A DNA stretch of 64,000 bases from Lytechinus variegatus (lineage: Eukaryota; Echinodermata; Echinoidea; Temnopleuroida; Toxopneustidae), in NCBI RefSeq assembly GCF_018143015.1, contig NC_054756.1, positions 20,517,298 through 20,581,297 on the forward strand. The letters run 5' to 3'. A model generated the notes under the pieces. The model saw only the letters and a program-made list of their open reading frames with translations. It ran no database searches and had not been told where the DNA came from. Below are positions 36,689 to 48,680 of the stretch, one piece after another (the first letter of the stretch is position 1; each line of letters starts with the position of its first letter). The position numbers and the translations under genes were made by a program.

Positions 36689-36975
36689 GCGTTGTGGCCC
36701 AGTGGATTAGTCTGTTTTTTCTGACTTTGAAACAGAGGGTGGTGGGTTCGAATCCCAGCCATGGCGTAATTTTCTTCAGCAAGAAATTTATCCACATTGT
36801 GCTGTACTCAACCCAGGTGAGGTGAATGGGTACCCGGCAGGATTAAATCCTTGAATGCATGAGCGCTGAAAGGCAGCTCGAGTAAAGCCGGGTAATAAGG
36901 ATAACAACGCGCCTCGGAATAGAATTATTCTAGATAGATGGCGCTATATAAATGCCTATTATTATTATTATTATT
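36689..36975 (+). mobile_element. Full-length tRNA-derived SINE, family A
   Basis: Best copy in the window. Box A is 'ggcccagtggattagtct' and box B 'tgggttcgaatcccagcc'. The conserved body includes 'ttatccacattgtgctgtac' and 'gagtaaagccgggtaataag', with the tail 'atggcgctatataaatgcct' and (ATT)n. An insertion of 'tttttt' sits between the boxes. Confidence 0.85.
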
Positions 36976-39154
36976 TTGATATTAGAATATTGGGTCAATC
37001 AGGTTGTTATGAATACCTTTTACAATATCATCTATGCAAAGAGACTTCAATGTTTTTGGTTTTAGCACGGAAAATATGACAATCAGGCAGATTAGAAGAG
37101 TCAATTCTAAATAGTCTGCTCTTAACTCAGGAATTTAGTTTTGAAGCATTTGTTCATGATTTGTTTTCTGAACGAGATATTTACCTTAAGTTACATTTTT
37201 TGAAATGTTTTTTTTAAATCAATGTACTATTGGGTTTTCATGTATTTTGGAAGTCGATGGCCGCTGTAAAATCTTTTTCTCATTTTAGCCTAAGAAAACA
37301 TAATCATTATCCAATGCATGATTGGATATCATTGCATGAGAGATTAAATGTGCTTTTGTACTTACATTTTACAGAAGTATTGATTTGATTATGGTGTTTA
37401 CATGTATCTACGGTAATTAGGCATCATGATTATGTCTAATTCTATGTTTTAATGTTACTTTATGATTTATTTCTCACAAAATATTAGTATTGAATATATT
37501 CAATTGGTAACATGGCACATATTACTTCTTTCTAAATGAAGTCTTGGTCATGCATCTATTGACCACTTGCCTCATATAGCAACCCATAGCAACATGGGTT
37601 CTACACAGATGATGTCATGGATATAATTATAGCTAAGTAATTCATCGAGTTGAATGTTTGAATTTACTTAAATGGTTTCCACCTTTAATTGAATTTCCTT
37701 TGGATGGTCATCGGAACATAATCTAAATATTAATAGCTGTTATACAGCCATTTTATGAGTGTTAATGTGTACATTTCAGTGTAGTGCAATTTGTTCCTCT
37801 TTTTTGTCTCAGTTGCTGTAAGGATAAATGTATTATCGCAAAGGGGCTGACGTAACATGTAATGTTCATGTTTTGTGTTTTTCAAAATGCACTTCTCTAA
37901 TATTTTTATGCATATTTGAATGTGTTATTTTTTCTCTGATCTTTTAAGGCAGATACATGTATGCTCAATATGAATATGTGTGTATTTTTGTAGTTTTTTT
38001 AAGCGTGTAAATATACTAGCTAGGATTAATTTTCTTTGTTTTCTTGAAAAAAAAAGCCTTTCCCTTTAAGTTCATAACACTGCCAAGTTTTACCAAGGTG
38101 TTATACTGTGTTTTTATCGGTAGTGTATATCAGTTTCAGTACAGGTAATTATTTACTTCATTTTTATAAGATTGTGACAGCGTTTATCATTTATCTTTTG
38201 CTAAAAATGCTGAATATGGTGTGCTTTCTGATTTTTCAATATATTGTGTAAATATAATCATTCTTCAATTCTTTTTAGCATTTCAAATGATATATTTGAA
38301 TGTCATATTGATACTTGTACATGAAGTTCATGTTTTTTGATAATCATGCACTCCCTTTACAGAGACTATGGGAATTTATAATTGTGTGTCATGAGGCTAC
38401 TGTGCATCTGCCATCAAAATGATTGTAAGTGCTTTGGGTATATTAATAATTTCGACTTGGTCTAGCTACTGACCGTTTGGTTGAATTTCCTATTTTTGTC
38501 TGTTTTCTCTAATTCCCATTCGGGCTTTGAAAATTTTGTTGAATAAACACCACTGAATGAAGCTGAAGTGGAAATTTGACCATCTGAGCACTACACCAAA
38601 TGAGAATTGGACTGGTGTTAGACTTATTGTAGTGTAGAGCAAAATGCAATCAGACCGAATCGGTACTAGTGGGCCGAATGGGCTCAGACATGGTATAAAT
38701 CTATGTGGATAGTAGACCAACTGCCTATATAAACAATGTATCTGCATTACAATGCTCTGCCCAACAGGTGCTGAAATACTTTAAAAGTATTTGCATAAAG
38801 CAAAACAAGACAATCCAGTATTACATACTTCATTCTGTCAGCATCTATGTATATTTCATGAGGTTGAAAATCAGTATTTGTCTCCATTTTCTTATTTTTC
38901 ATGAGGTGCTTTCAACACAGCCCAAAGTTATGTTGGTTTAGATGAAGAAGGGTGCTAATATCTACTTGCATTCAAGACATGAGCAATTTCATTGTTTCAT
39001 CCGGAAATAGATTGAATTGTCATTGATAATTAGACAATCTTAATGTTAACTCCAGAAAAAAAATAGTTGTTCATGATTACATGTATATGTGTATTTATTA
39101 TAATCATTTGTTTAATCCTATTTATTAAATTAATTTGAAGTTGACTTGGAAATG
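36976..39154. other. No gene seen; possible long 3' UTR
   Basis: AT-rich sequence with many ATTTA-like words and an AATAAA near 38541. No supportable exon. Confidence 0.4.
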
Positions 39155-39320
39155 CAGTTGTGCTCAAAAGTTAGTGAACTCCACCACAAAATGCACTCTG
39201 TCATGCTGAGTGTTGAGACAACAACACTACAGTGTGCAGCGAGCCCGGAGAAACAAACTTTATTTAAGGTAATATTTTATCACCTGACTTTACAATTTAA
39301 ATATCTGAAAAAAGGGCAGA
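39155..39320 (+). mobile_element. Partial Tc1/mariner-like MITE
   Basis: Starts 'cagttgtgctcaaaagttag' and runs 'ccacaaaatgcactctgtca', 'aacaaactttatttaaggta' and 'tttaaatatctgaaaa'. It matches, in reverse orientation, the element interrupted at 42620-43032. The far terminus is not seen. Confidence 0.6.
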
Positions 39321-42300
39321 AGTTGAACACTTGGATTATGTCCATTTTCTGATGGGGATTCTTTTGAACATCACTCGTAGGTGGGTAAATAAGTAACACA
39401 ATCTGTGATGAGTGTTCTGAGGAGCATTTCATTAAACAAACACACCATGATTTTCACTGACTATTTGTTATACGCTGCTGAAATCCTTGCATCTGATTGG
39501 CTCAGAGCAATTTTGTCAGTGAAAAACACTGCCAAGATGATTCTTGACACACCCCCAAAGATGAAATACCCACTTTTCACAGAGCTTGATATCAGCTTAT
39601 GATTAATATGATTCTTCCATTACATTTGAATGGAGATTAAGAAATGTTTTCATGCGAAGTGAATGGTCGTTTGTTGTGAAAATTGAAACCAAGAATCATG
39701 AAGTAATGAAATTTAAATATTTTTAGCAAGGGCAAAGATTAACTAACTGAAGTCTACAAAAGTTGAAAATTATGTTTTAATTCATTAATTCTTAGGCAAA
39801 CAGCTTTGTGATACATGTTAGTTTCACAAAGCCTGTGCAAGATTTTTTGTAAATAAAATGTGAGAAATGCCAATTTTGTGGTTATATGTTGAATGTACAA
39901 TTAAAAGTTTCTGTAAAAAAGTAGAAATACTTATGTAAAGATTTTCTGATGATTTGTTGGATTGATGAAATGATTTGTTTTAATAATGTTTAAAAATGAA
40001 ATAATGGTTATACTGAAATGATTGATTTGATAATTGTGTCTCCATAGATCATGATGTATATACATGTAGTTATTTAATTTATTGAAGTATTTAATGCTCA
40101 TAGTATTCTCTTGTCAAGTCATACATGTAATTAGCACTGACTGAAATGTTTTTAGTCTATGGTTAGTATTTATGAATTCTTTAGTGTTTTGGGGTAGGAA
40201 TTACTTTCATTGGAATGTTTATCCTTGCAGGCCACATTAGTGATTGTAGACTTTGCAAAACTACCTTCACCTTTTCTAGTACATGTATCGTAGTCCATTT
40301 AGGACTCCAATACGTGGAAACCTGCTCGCCAGCAGTCAGATACTATACTGACATGGAACGAATGTGAGCAAATCTGTTTCAATAGACTGGATTGAAGTGG
40401 ATGAATGAATCCATTTTTATAGGAATAAGACCCTGCATTGTAGATACAACGAACATTGTTCTCTTTCTGTGGAGCAAGGAGATATTTTGTTAGAAAAGAT
40501 TCTAACAAACAAAATGATAGTTGGAAGATGAGAACTGATCGATAAACAACATTCCCAATGGTGTTTATGGTTGTGCTGGAGTGTAGTGGTTTCACGCTTC
40601 ACTATATATCTTTCGGGGGTAACTATTGGTCCTGAAAACAACCACCCAAACTCGGCGTTTCGACAAGTATGTGGGTTCTTGTCTTCTTCTGGAGAGTGGT
40701 TGTGCTACTAAATGTTTTTTTTATGTGATTATTGAATCAGAAAACATTGTGGCATTGGTTATAATGAGACTCCATGTGGAAAGGTTTAGATTCAACTATA
40801 GAGGGCTTTGTATTTATTACCTTCAGTTGATCCTTTTATTACAAAATAAAGTCAACATGAGTTCGTACCTTCCTTTATATATTATAGAAAATTAAGAAAA
40901 ACATTGGTTATGTACCCAGTTAGGTATTTGGCTATGTTAATGCCTCAATTTCTCTTTATAGGCATGGGCTCATTTCAACCCCCCCCCCCTCCCCCAGACA
41001 TGACACTAACAAATAGCTGATGAAATAAAACTACCAGAGACAATCAAATAAAGTTTTCACAGTTGGTCACAGGATAGTGTATGCCATAAACAACCTTTGA
41101 GTAAGTGGGAGGGGGTATAATTTCTTGCTTGAAGCACCCAGTTTGAAATTACCACAATAAATTGGTCCCAAGCAAAATTGGTTTATATAGGCCTATATAG
41201 GTACGAATCAAGAGAGAAACTGTTAAGTGTGAGACAGCGCCCTCTTTACTCACAAACAATACAGTTTGATAGGTTCTCATTTTATTATTCTCAGGGACAT
41301 TATACCCAGATTGTATTCACATAATCAAATATGCATGATCATTATGAATCCATCGTATTGTTCTGTTTCTCATAATTTTATTCAAGTTTATTTTATACTT
41401 TATGTCAATGATGTAGTCATTATTATAGTTCTTAATTGGTATTTATAAAGGTGATTCTGTACATAGACAAACATAATTTATTTTGATTACACCAATCTTT
41501 TTGTAAATTGTAGGCCTATGTAGATTGATTGAACAAATTTACAAAGTATGATAATGTGCTAATCTGTAATTAACTATAACAATGTGAAATTGATGAGTAA
41601 TGGCAATAATGCCTATGATTGCTGCAAGGCAGTTGATAATATATTTACTGTTTTCAACAAAAAAATAGTTTTGTATGCTCTGTTTACTTTGAGAGAGAGA
41701 GAGAGAAAGGGGGAGAGAGAGAGGGGGGATGGGTAATTAAAAGGAAGGGAAAAAAAGAAGTGATACATTACAATATTGATAGATACCAACGTGAGATTGC
41801 TTATGGTATAAGGCCACGACCACACCGAAGTATCATTAAAACTAGATGGCATCATCCCTAACAATGCTGTGCATAATTGATCATTCAATTCTATTCCATT
41901 CCAGGTCAGTTTCATTCATGGCCTGCCATGTTAATCCAAGCATATAAAAGTGTTTCCTGTCAGGTGGGATGTAAAGAGGGAAGCTGGGAAAAGGATCATC
42001 AAATAAATATTAGTTAAAAGGACTTATCTGTGAGCAATACTTGAATGGCCAACAATGCATACTGCAATATGGTGCAATCAGAAAGAAAGAAATGCAGGAC
42101 ACACTCCTAAAGAGGGAGATAATGTGAAGAACAGAAAGGCTGTTAACAAAATGTTGATATCATGAATTGAACGAGAATAGTATGCTTTTATTTATTTATT
42201 TATATTTTTTTGGGGGTTATTTTGAGATCACATAACACGATATGTACAGTATCAATGGTGAGCAGTTTGCTTTTTACTCGACGTATGAAATTCAACCAAA

Positions 42301-42619
42301 TATGAACTTTTACTTGAATCACTATTGAAAAAAATTTATTGAATAATAATTCATATTGAATAATCACTAGTGAATCTTTCCTATTGAATTGAGGACAGTC
42401 ATATTCTCACCCAGGATACTATGTTTACAAACAATGCTGATCAAAGTAAAATTTGAGTTCAATGTTAAAATCATAAACATTTCAGTAGAATGGTACACCA
42501 ATTGCTGTTTAAGAAATAAAAAAAATATGGTGATTGCGAAGAAAGAGAAAGATAGTTTGAACTGCAATTTTTTAGATCTTTTTTTAAAAATATATTTTTA
42601 AGTCGTAAGTTTCCAGCAA
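39321..42619. other. No gene seen over 3.3 kb
   Basis: Simple sequence only: a poly-C run near 40979, GA-rich DNA at about 41690-41755, and AATAAA near 39853 and 40845. No exon supported. Confidence 0.4.
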
Positions 42620-43032
42620 CAGTGGTGCTCAAATATTAGTGAAACTCTACCAGGGGGGTGTTTCACAAAGATTTAAGTATGACTTAAAGTCGCACTTAAA
42701 TACCGGGCTGCGTACGGTATGAAAGACTTGACCGCATTGGTCAGATCGTGTCAAGAGGACGCGCACTAATGCGTATCTATCAATAAGATCGCGCGTTGCA
42801 TACCTTGTACGCATCGGCATTTAAGTGCGACTTAAGTCATACTTAAATCTTTGTGAAACACCCCCCAGTTCTGTCTTGTTTTAGATATTTAACTTTGCTG
42901 TCAGCATGATGAAATATTACATTCAATAAAGTTTATTTGTCTGGGCTGGCAGAACATTGTAGTGCCTGTTTTCTACACTCAGTAGGAAGGAGTGCATTTT
43001 GTGATAGGGTTCACCTATGTTTGAGCACAACT
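42620..43032 (-). mobile_element. Tc1/mariner-like MITE, interrupted by a Harbinger-like MITE
   Basis: Termini 'cagtggtgctcaaatattag' and 'ctatgtttgagcacaact' are inverted repeats of about 25 bp. Without the 212-bp insert and its duplication the element is about 195 bp. The body matches the copy at 39155 in reverse. Confidence 0.7.
42654..42865. mobile_element. 212-bp Harbinger-like MITE, CAG target duplication
   Basis: Terminal inverted repeats of about 48 bp begin GGGGGTGTTTCACAAAG and include 'tttaagtatgactta' and 'gtcgcacttaaat'. The CAG trinucleotide flanks both ends (42651-42653 and 42866-42868), as expected for the PIF/Harbinger CWG target. No coding capacity. The second copy at 43957 lies in inverted orientation. 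Confidence 0.85.
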
Positions 43033-43036
43033 CCAC

Positions 43037-43305
43037 ATTAGCGGCAGAAGCAAAAAAGATTAGTGGGGGTCTACCTGAAATTTTGTGATGAACACATGTA
43101 AAAAAAAACTGACAAGCAAAAAATAAAAATAAAGATCATCAACCTAAATTTTAGGGGGGGGGACAAGAGAGGGGTTCACCAGAATTTTTTTTGGGGACGC
43201 AGAAAACAAAATTGACAAGCAAAAAAAAAGGTTACCAACTAAAAATTTAGGGGGGGGGGGGTCGTCCCCCCCATCCCCCCTTCCGCTTCCACCGCCTATG
43301 CAACT
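43037..43305. mobile_element. Probable non-autonomous element rich in poly-G
   Basis: 'tagcggcagaagc' at the left and 'gcttccaccgccta' at the right are imperfect inverted ends. The interior carries 'gacaagcaaaaa' twice and 'aaattttaggggggg' runs. No target duplication resolved. Confidence 0.4.
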
Positions 43306-43650
43306 GCATGCATTGTAAAGTCATAATCTGCGAAATAGCGCATCTCCAACAGGTACCCTTCGAAAATTCCTCCTCTATAAACTCCACATACAAATGGAAT
43401 TACCAACTTCAACTCTTCCTTTTACACTTTTCTACATCCTATACTTGACTCTAAACCTAGCATAAAACCCTATATATTGCAACCCTAACCTTATATCTTA
43501 GACGAAGTAAATCCCGGAGCAATTGTCGCCGGAGCAAATATTGTTTCACCTCTCGTACACGCCTAATGAAATAAAAGTATCAGATGAATGATGGTGTCCA
43601 CGATGCTGAGGTCACGAGGCCAATTTCCTCATACCGAATTTGAATATTTG

Positions 43651-43911
43651 AATAATAATAATAGCTGGATAAATACAGTGTAGCGTGTTTTGGCCTGAGG
43701 ATACAACGCCCTTTTTCATTATTACCCCGGCTTTAGCTCGAGCTACCATCACAGTCGCTCAAACAGAGCATTCAAGGAATTAATCCTGATGGGTTGAGTG
43801 CAGCAGTGTGATGTTTTTTCTTGCTGAAAGAAAACCCTCTCATGGCTAGATACGAACCCATGATCTTTGTTTGAAAGGCGACCGTCAGAACCACTAGACC
43901 ACATCGCGACG
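43651..43911 (-). mobile_element. tRNA-derived SINE, family A, minus strand
   Basis: Begins with (AAT)n and 'agctggataaatac' (tail), then 'accccggctttagctcgagc' (body). Reverse box B is 'ggctagatacgaacccatga' and reverse box A 'gaaccactagaccacatcgc'. Confidence 0.8.
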
Positions 43912-43956
43912 TGCCTTCAGGAATGCATCGAATGCATTAAAATATTAAATTACCTG

Positions 43957-44182
43957 GGGGGTGTTTCACAAAGATTTAAGTATGACTTAGGTCGCACTTA
44001 AATGCCGACGCGTATCTGAAATGCAACGCGTAATCTCATTGATCAATACCATAGAGTTAAATACGTATTGCGCGTCCTATTTTCATGATCTGACCAATGC
44101 GGTCAAGCCTATAATATACCTCGCGCAACTAGGCACTTAAGTGCGACTCTAAGTCATACTTAAATCTTTGTGAAACATCCCC
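43957..44182. mobile_element. 226-bp Harbinger-like MITE, CTG target duplication
   Basis: Same terminal inverted repeats as 42654-42865, flanked by CTG (43954-43956 and 44183-44185). The core 'gatctgaccaatgcggtcaa' is the reverse complement of the other copy's core, so the two are inverted relative to each other. Confidence 0.85.
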
Positions 44183-45672
44183 CTGGTACGATACGAACAC
44201 ATGCGGATGTACATAGCATAGCATCTATTCATGGTAGGCTTAAATGTTTAATTGATTGATAAGCACATGAATGTTAATTATTTTTACACTATTGATAACA
44301 AACAAGACAAGTTATTTTCTCTCGATGATATAGTTATCACATAGAATGTTGAAAGTTAGTCATTGGCAGAAAAATTGTATTTATAGATTCCAATATGACA
44401 AATGATTAATACATCCATTTAAAAAATATTTACACAATATCATTTAATGAATAAATAAGAGTAACAAACTAGAAAAGTTATTTTTCTCTCCACGATCTTA
44501 GTTATCACATGGAATGTGGAAATTCATAGAAGTAATAATAACATCTTTTATTGGGGGAAAAGTAGATTCTAATATGATAATTGATTAATTAATCAATAGA
44601 TACATTAATTCAGAAACATATTTACAAAATATATATAATGAATAAAAAAGAGTAACAAACAGAAAAAATATTTTTCTCTCCACGATCTTATATAGTTATC
44701 ACATGGAATGTTAAAATTTACAGAAGTAGTAGTAACATGTGTTTTTCGGGGAAAAGTATTAATAGATTCCAACATGAAAAAATATTTATTAATGAATAAA
44801 TGCTTCAATTACAAAAATATTTGCACAACATTATTTAATGAATTAAAAAAAGTATAACAAACTAGAAAGTTGATTGTCTCTCCATGATCACGTGGAATGT
44901 CGAAATTCATAGAAGTAGAAGTAACGTATCTTGTGATAAATTAATCAATAAATACATCAATTTCGAAAATATTTACAAGATATTATTTAATGAATTAAAA
45001 ACGAGTATGCCTATAACAAACAAGAAAAATAATTTTCTCTCCCGATCTTAGTTATTGAATGGAATGTCTGATATCATAGAATTAGTTTCCAAATATGTGT
45101 CTTTGAGGGGAAAAGTATATATTCCAAGAAAGACAAATGATTAATTAATGAATAAATACATCAGTTAAAAAAATATTTAAACAATAAATGAATAAAAAAG
45201 AGTAACAAACAAGATATTTTTTTTTCTTTACGTGATCTTAGTTATCACAACAAATGTCGAGATTCATAGAAGTCATAGGATGGTATTAAATAGATCCCTC
45301 TTATGAATATTCATGAGTATTCTAGATAAACGATAGGTCAATTCGCGATCATGTGACGAAGTATAATTTCAATAGGAAAGCACACACGGTGCGTGCAAAT
45401 CGGTACGTATAGCTCCGTAGAGTTTTCTTCTAGCTCCGTATATTTTTCGATATACAATCATGGGGAAAACCGTGCGTGTACATGATCCGCAAAAATAAAT
45501 TAACAAAACAAAGTATACAAGCTATCGCTTAAATTTCTTACCGACAATCTGATTAAAAAACAGTGTAGATTCGGGTCTAGATTATCATGCAGAAAATTTA
45601 ATTCCATGACGGTCTTTCATGCAGGATTATTCAAATTATACCCAACAAGTAACAAGGTGAGTCAAGATCCGT

Positions 45673-46120
45673 GCAAGTCCACCCCAGCGAAATATTGATT
45701 AGAAAAAAATTGACAAATTAAACTAGCATAATGCTGAAAATTTCATCAAAATCGGATGTAAAATAAGAAAGTATGACATTTAAATTTTCGCTCATTATTT
45801 TTTTTCACAAAACAGTTATGCACAAGTCAGTGACACAGTCGATGATGTCCTTCACTTACGATTTCGTTTGTTTTTGTATACTGCTTGAATTATACAATAT
45901 TTCATTTTTGACAGATTTGACAAGGGCAAACTTCACTGAACCACATATTATTAAAAAATGCTAATTCCATATGTTTAGGGAGGAATTCATCTTTGTTTCA
46001 CTTGACAATCAAGAGATAAATTAGAATATTTCATATTTCGCATAATGAAATATAAAAGAAATAATGAGTGGATGACGTCATCAGTCTCCTTATTTTCATA
46101 AAACAAATATATCAGGCGTT
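45673..46120 (+). mobile_element. Partial TTAA-type foldback element
   Basis: Begins 'gcaagtccaccccagcgaaa', and 'catcaaaatcggatgtaaaa' and 'gtgacacagtcgatgatgtc' match the arm of 53882-54483. The right arm is only partly present ('gatgacgtcatcagtctcct'). Confidence 0.6.
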
Positions 46121-46470
46121 TCCTTCGAAAGAATAGTGGGACTGGCAATAATAACTACCGTATTTTTCATCGTGGCTTCGCCCCTTGGGGAAAACAGTGA
46201 CTGCCAGTCCAACTTCGGATATTAATTTCCGCTATACTTTCTCAAAGCCTGATATATTTGTATAATTTAACGATTAAAAAAGAGTAACAAACAAGACAAG
46301 TTATTTTCTCGCCATTAGCTTAGTTATGACACATGAATGTCGAAATTCCAAGAATTTTTTTTTGGGGGGGTAGTAGTTATATGGATTCCAATACGAAGAA
46401 TGATTAATGAATTAAATACGTCAAAATTATTTATTTCAAAAATATTGACACTATAACACGATGTTAGTTA

Positions 46471-47031
46471 CCCGGGGGGGGGGGGGGCACTTCCATTCAC
46501 GAGTGGATACCATGCGCGACCATGGGGTCTCGAAAAGAACCCTAAACACAATATTTTCCATATTCTGAAAATACACCCCTTAACAAGTATTGGCGTGTGA
46601 AACCCTACCCTTAACAAGTATTGGAAACAGAACGATACTCTTGGCAAATATTCCCTGAAATGAACCCCTAAACAAGTACAGGAATGATTTATTGTTACGG
46701 GTCCTTCGGTCGTCTGCCTTACCTTATTTGGTTTAGTACGACCCCACCTTCTACACCTCGCGCAAATCGGACTCTAAACACGTAGTGTTGGGGCAAAAAG
46801 GACATCCTTTATAAAACATTTTAATTTTGTTTTATCATCCCCTCAAATTCGACCCTAAACACGTAATTTTCTTAGCAAAATAGATACCCTTTTTTCATTA
46901 TTTTTGTGTTTTTGACACCCTTATGACGTTACGTACGTAACGTGCCCTATCGTGAAAAAGACATCCTTTTTACGTGTTTTTTTGGTCGCGTATGGTATCC
47001 ACTCGTCAATGTAAGTGCCCCCCCCCCCGGG
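46471..47031. mobile_element. 561-bp hAT-like transposon, second copy
   Basis: Left end poly-G, 'gcacttccattcacgagtgg' and 'ataccatgcgcgacc'. Right end 'ggtcgcgtatggtatccact' and 'cgtcaatgtaagtgccccc'. Flanks GTTAGTTA (46463-46470) and GTTAGTTC (47032-47039) match in 7 of 8 bases. Internal 'gttacgtacgtaac' palindrome and 'cccttaacaagtattgg' repeats as in 11006-11665, in reverse orientation. Confidence 0.8.
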
Positions 47032-47047
47032 GTTAGTTCTTATTATT

Positions 47048-47122
47048 GGCGGCGGAGCAGAGGATTATCTTTTGTGTTTGGGGGACGGCTATTGTTGCGT
47101 CCCCATCCTCTGCTCCGCCGCC
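47048..47122. repeat. Perfect 18-bp hairpin ends, tiny MITE
   Basis: 'ggcggcggagcagaggat' and its exact reverse complement 'atcctctgctccgccgcc' enclose 39 bases. Probably a short hAT-type MITE; duplication unclear. Confidence 0.65.
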
Positions 47123-47508
47123 TATGGTTATTATATGGAATGTCAAAATTCATAGAAGTAGATTTCAATTAACTGACATTGACGGAATAGTTTAGAATGC
47201 AATATAAAAAAAAATCAATATTTAGTGAACAAATACATCAATTATAAAAACATTTACACAATAAAAGAATAACAAAGAGTAACAAACAAGACAATTTATT
47301 TTTCTTTCCATGATCTTAGTTATCACAAGGAATGTTGAAATTCATAGAAGTAGTATGCTATTGGGGAAAAGGTATTAAATAAATTTCAATATGACAAATG
47401 ATTAATTAATGAATGAATACTACAATTTCAAATATATTTACATTTAACGAATAAAAAAAAGAGTATCAACAAGAAAAATTATTTTTTCTCCATGATCTTA
47501 GTTATCAC

Positions 47509-47805
47509 ATGGAATGTCGAAGTTCAAAGAAGTAGAAGCCGGGAATGTCGGTAGGTCAAAATTGTGTTTAGCGAGTCCAATAGAGATGATGTTACGATTT
47601 AAACCACGGGTGTCGTTCCACTGTACGAGAGGTCGAGAATCGCCGAGGTGGCCCATCTTGTAAGACTGGTTCTTGAAATCGATCCAATATCGGTTTTCTC
47701 TGCTGCCATCACATTTCATCTTTTCATTCTCAACTAAGACATCTAAACGTTCTTCATTTTTTGTATACTTCCCAACGCCCAGGTACCGGTAATCTTTGCA
47801 TACCA
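47509..47805 (-). CDS. Exon of an EGF/Methyltransf_FA-like extracellular protein (last one seen)
   Basis: On the minus strand a pyrimidine-rich acceptor 'caatctttacacag' precedes 47805. The exon enters and leaves in phase 1 (297 nt), with donor 'gtgata' directly below 47509. It encodes VVCKDYRYLGVGKYTKN, RENRYWIDFKNQSYKMGHLG, DSRPLVQWNDT and NIISIGLAKHNFDLPTFPAS. The order 'Y..LGVGKY', 'YWIDF....MGH.G', 'P...W.D' and 'I.IGLA' resembles the second half of the farnesoic-acid O-methyltransferase-like extracellular domain. That match is from memory and weak. Phase fits the exon at 49522-49668. The donor is a weaker match than usual, and exons beyond it were not found. A stop codon follows if the exon is read through. 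Confidence 0.6.
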
Positions 47806-47909
47806 CTGTGTAAAGATTGACGACAAAGCGGAGAAACATTCAGGCCAATAGGCGAGGGCCTCCATTTCGTAATGAAAATACACTGGATCCGTCCCAGCCT
47901 TTTTTTTTA

Positions 47910-48293
47910 AATGTCAAGTCCACCCCAGAAAATTGTTGAGTTGAATCGATAGAGAAAAATCAAACAAACATTTCGCTGCAAATTTCATCGAAATCGGATT
48001 TAAAATAAGAAGGTTATGACAGTTTTAAGTTTCGCTTATTTTTCACAAAACAGTTCAATGCACAACTCAGCGATATGCAAATGAAAGAGTTGATGATGTC
48101 CATCACTCCCTATTTCTTCTGTTTTTTTTAATTTGTTTAATAATGCAATATTTCCATTTTTACAGATTTGACAATAAGGACATACTTAACTTAAAGCATA
48201 AACTTTTAAAATAATGGTAATTTCACATGTTCAAGGAGAAAGAAAACTTTGTTTCACTTGACAAGGAGGAGAAAATTAGAATATTTCATACAA
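47910..48293 (+). mobile_element. Partial TTAA-type foldback element, 3' end replaced
   Basis: 'gtcaagtccaccccagaaaa', 'ttcatcgaaatcggatttaa' and 'gaaagagttgatgatgtcca' match the arm at 53882. Its second half stops where the hairpin at 48301 begins. Confidence 0.6.
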
Positions 48294-48680
48294 CAAAAGA
48301 GACTCGACTTTCGGACAGGTTGACTGTCCGTCTTCAGGTCTTCCTGAAGACGGACAGTCAACCTGTCCGAAACGTCGAGTCTCTCTACTACTCATCATCT
48401 CTACTCGCCGACTCAAGCCAGCATCTCCTCATCAGCTCTACTACTCAAGCTGTTCTCACTCAACATTCCTTCTGGTTTACAGTCCTTTTCAGGACTATTT
48501 TCAAGAAAGAATACTCTACTCTCAAATCTCCACTTTCTCGCCTATCCACTTCTTCTCTTCTTCTATCCACTGTTTCTATAACACTCCACATGGTGTACCG
48601 TAAACCACATCAGCAACTGTACATGCCACAATGCAAACCTTCAAACAACAACTGTAAATTTGTATGTACTTTTGTTTATT
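48294..48680 (+). mobile_element. Fragment with near-perfect hairpin, possibly a Penelope-like element terminus
   Basis: 48301-48338 and 48343-48381 are reverse complements apart from one inserted base, around the 4-base loop TCTT. The right arm has CTGAAGA, a nested stem CGGACAG/CTGTCCG and GAAACGTC. That combination is familiar from Penelope-like element terminal repeats and recalls a hammerhead ribozyme, but the core does not fit exactly. Downstream sequence to about 48680 is CT-rich with no domain; the 151-residue ORF crossing the hairpin is not a recognised protein. Confidence 0.4.

Larger units (their letters stand above)
44270..47540 (-). repeat. About 185-bp tandem array derived from an exon-intron junction
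   Basis: Diverged units share 'tctccacgatcttagttatc', then 'acatggaatgtcgaaattca' and 'tagaagtag', then an AT-rich stretch with 'attaatgaataaatacatca' and 'agagtaacaaacaagaaaa'. The 'gttatcac' core is near 44333, 44503, 44694, 45049, 45240, 46324, 47319 and 47501; spacing is about 170-190 bp outside insertions. The last copy overlaps the end of the exon at 47509-47805, so the unit includes the exon's last 30 bases, its donor and the start of the intron. The array is interrupted by the elements at 45673 and 46471 and by unclassified sequence around 45290-45660 and 46120-46290. Confidence 0.7.

Noticed and set aside
36689..36790. Functional tRNA gene
   Set aside because: Box A and B are present, but the segment is the head of a dispersed SINE family and cannot fold into a full cloverleaf.
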